From UBA8941 sp963780545 (GTDB taxonomy: Archaea; Thermoproteota; Bathyarchaeia; TCS64): DNA of 64,000 nt. The position numbers and the translations under genes were made by a program. The notes below the pieces were generated by a model, which was not told the origin of the DNA, made no database searches, and saw only the letters and a program-made list of their open reading frames with translations. Positions 63,908-64,000 of this stretch are shown here, one piece after another; positions within the stretch are counted from its first letter, which is position 1; every line of letters begins with the position of its first letter. Location: assembly GCA_963780545.1 (NCBI GenBank), contig CAWACK010000010.1, positions 310,001-374,000 on the forward strand. Direction: 5' to 3'.

Positions 63908-64000
63908 GCAGAAGCTAAAGAGTAACGAATAAGTATCTGCTGCAAACATGTAAAATTTTACTCCCATGATAAACAGCTACTATTCTTAGAGGAGTTCTAC

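Overview
The window looks archaeal. It carries a PDCD5/TFAR19-type DNA-binding protein, an archaeal translin homologue, tungsten-type aldehyde:ferredoxin oxidoreductase, standalone AlaX, many GTG/TTG starts and TATA-like boxes close to start codons. A Bathyarchaeia-like or other TACK/Asgard-side anaerobe is my inference; no rRNA or tRNA was found to settle it. Most of the window is gene-dense, GC-rich host chromosome. About 4.3-9.0 kb is visibly AT-richer foreign DNA.

Layout: 0-2.8 kb, a TetR regulator divergent from an ABC-2 exporter. 2.8-4.3 kb, orphan genes. 4.28-8.97 kb, a 4.7-kb integrated element encoding a complete Cas1 integrase but no cas2, CRISPR array or DNA polymerase. It has CA/TG termini, a 12-bp target duplication and an iteron array. 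9-12 kb, a methyltransferase, a decayed cas1 relic and an ABC exporter with a broken permease. 12.2-18.2 kb, a polyphosphate island (CYTH, Ppk1, CHAD-HD, Ppx/GppA-HD). 18.3-30 kb, mixed metabolism and RNA functions (translin, threonine dehydratase, aldo/keto reductase, C-S lyase, TraX, DEAD helicase, HIT, nucleoside phosphorylase). 30-33 kb, CsoR with a copper-type P1B ATPase and MsrA. 33-41 kb, hydrolase, Old Yellow Enzyme, PAP2, a third ABC exporter, ArsR, a beta-propeller protein and AlaX. 41.6-51 kb, LemA-HtpX, a ThDP enzyme, M20 peptidase, ferredoxin-AOR pair, RhaM, phosphodiesterase and pyruvate kinase. 50.8-60.3 kb, an intact molybdenum hydroxylase cluster with maturation genes, facing a second copy whose large subunit is decayed. 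60.4-64 kb, a second P1B ATPase, an EamA transporter and PDCD5.

Two themes stand out. First, the Cas1 element appears to be one member of a family: at least two degraded cas1 fragments lie at about 9.92-10.14 kb and 25.40-25.49 kb, with a weaker third candidate near 28.75 kb. The insertion splits a perfect palindrome, which explains the inverted arms outside the element. Second, roughly ten otherwise well-conserved genes carry one- or two-base frameshifts. This suggests uncorrected indels in the assembly, although the second molybdenum hydroxylase large subunit is damaged enough to be a true pseudogene.
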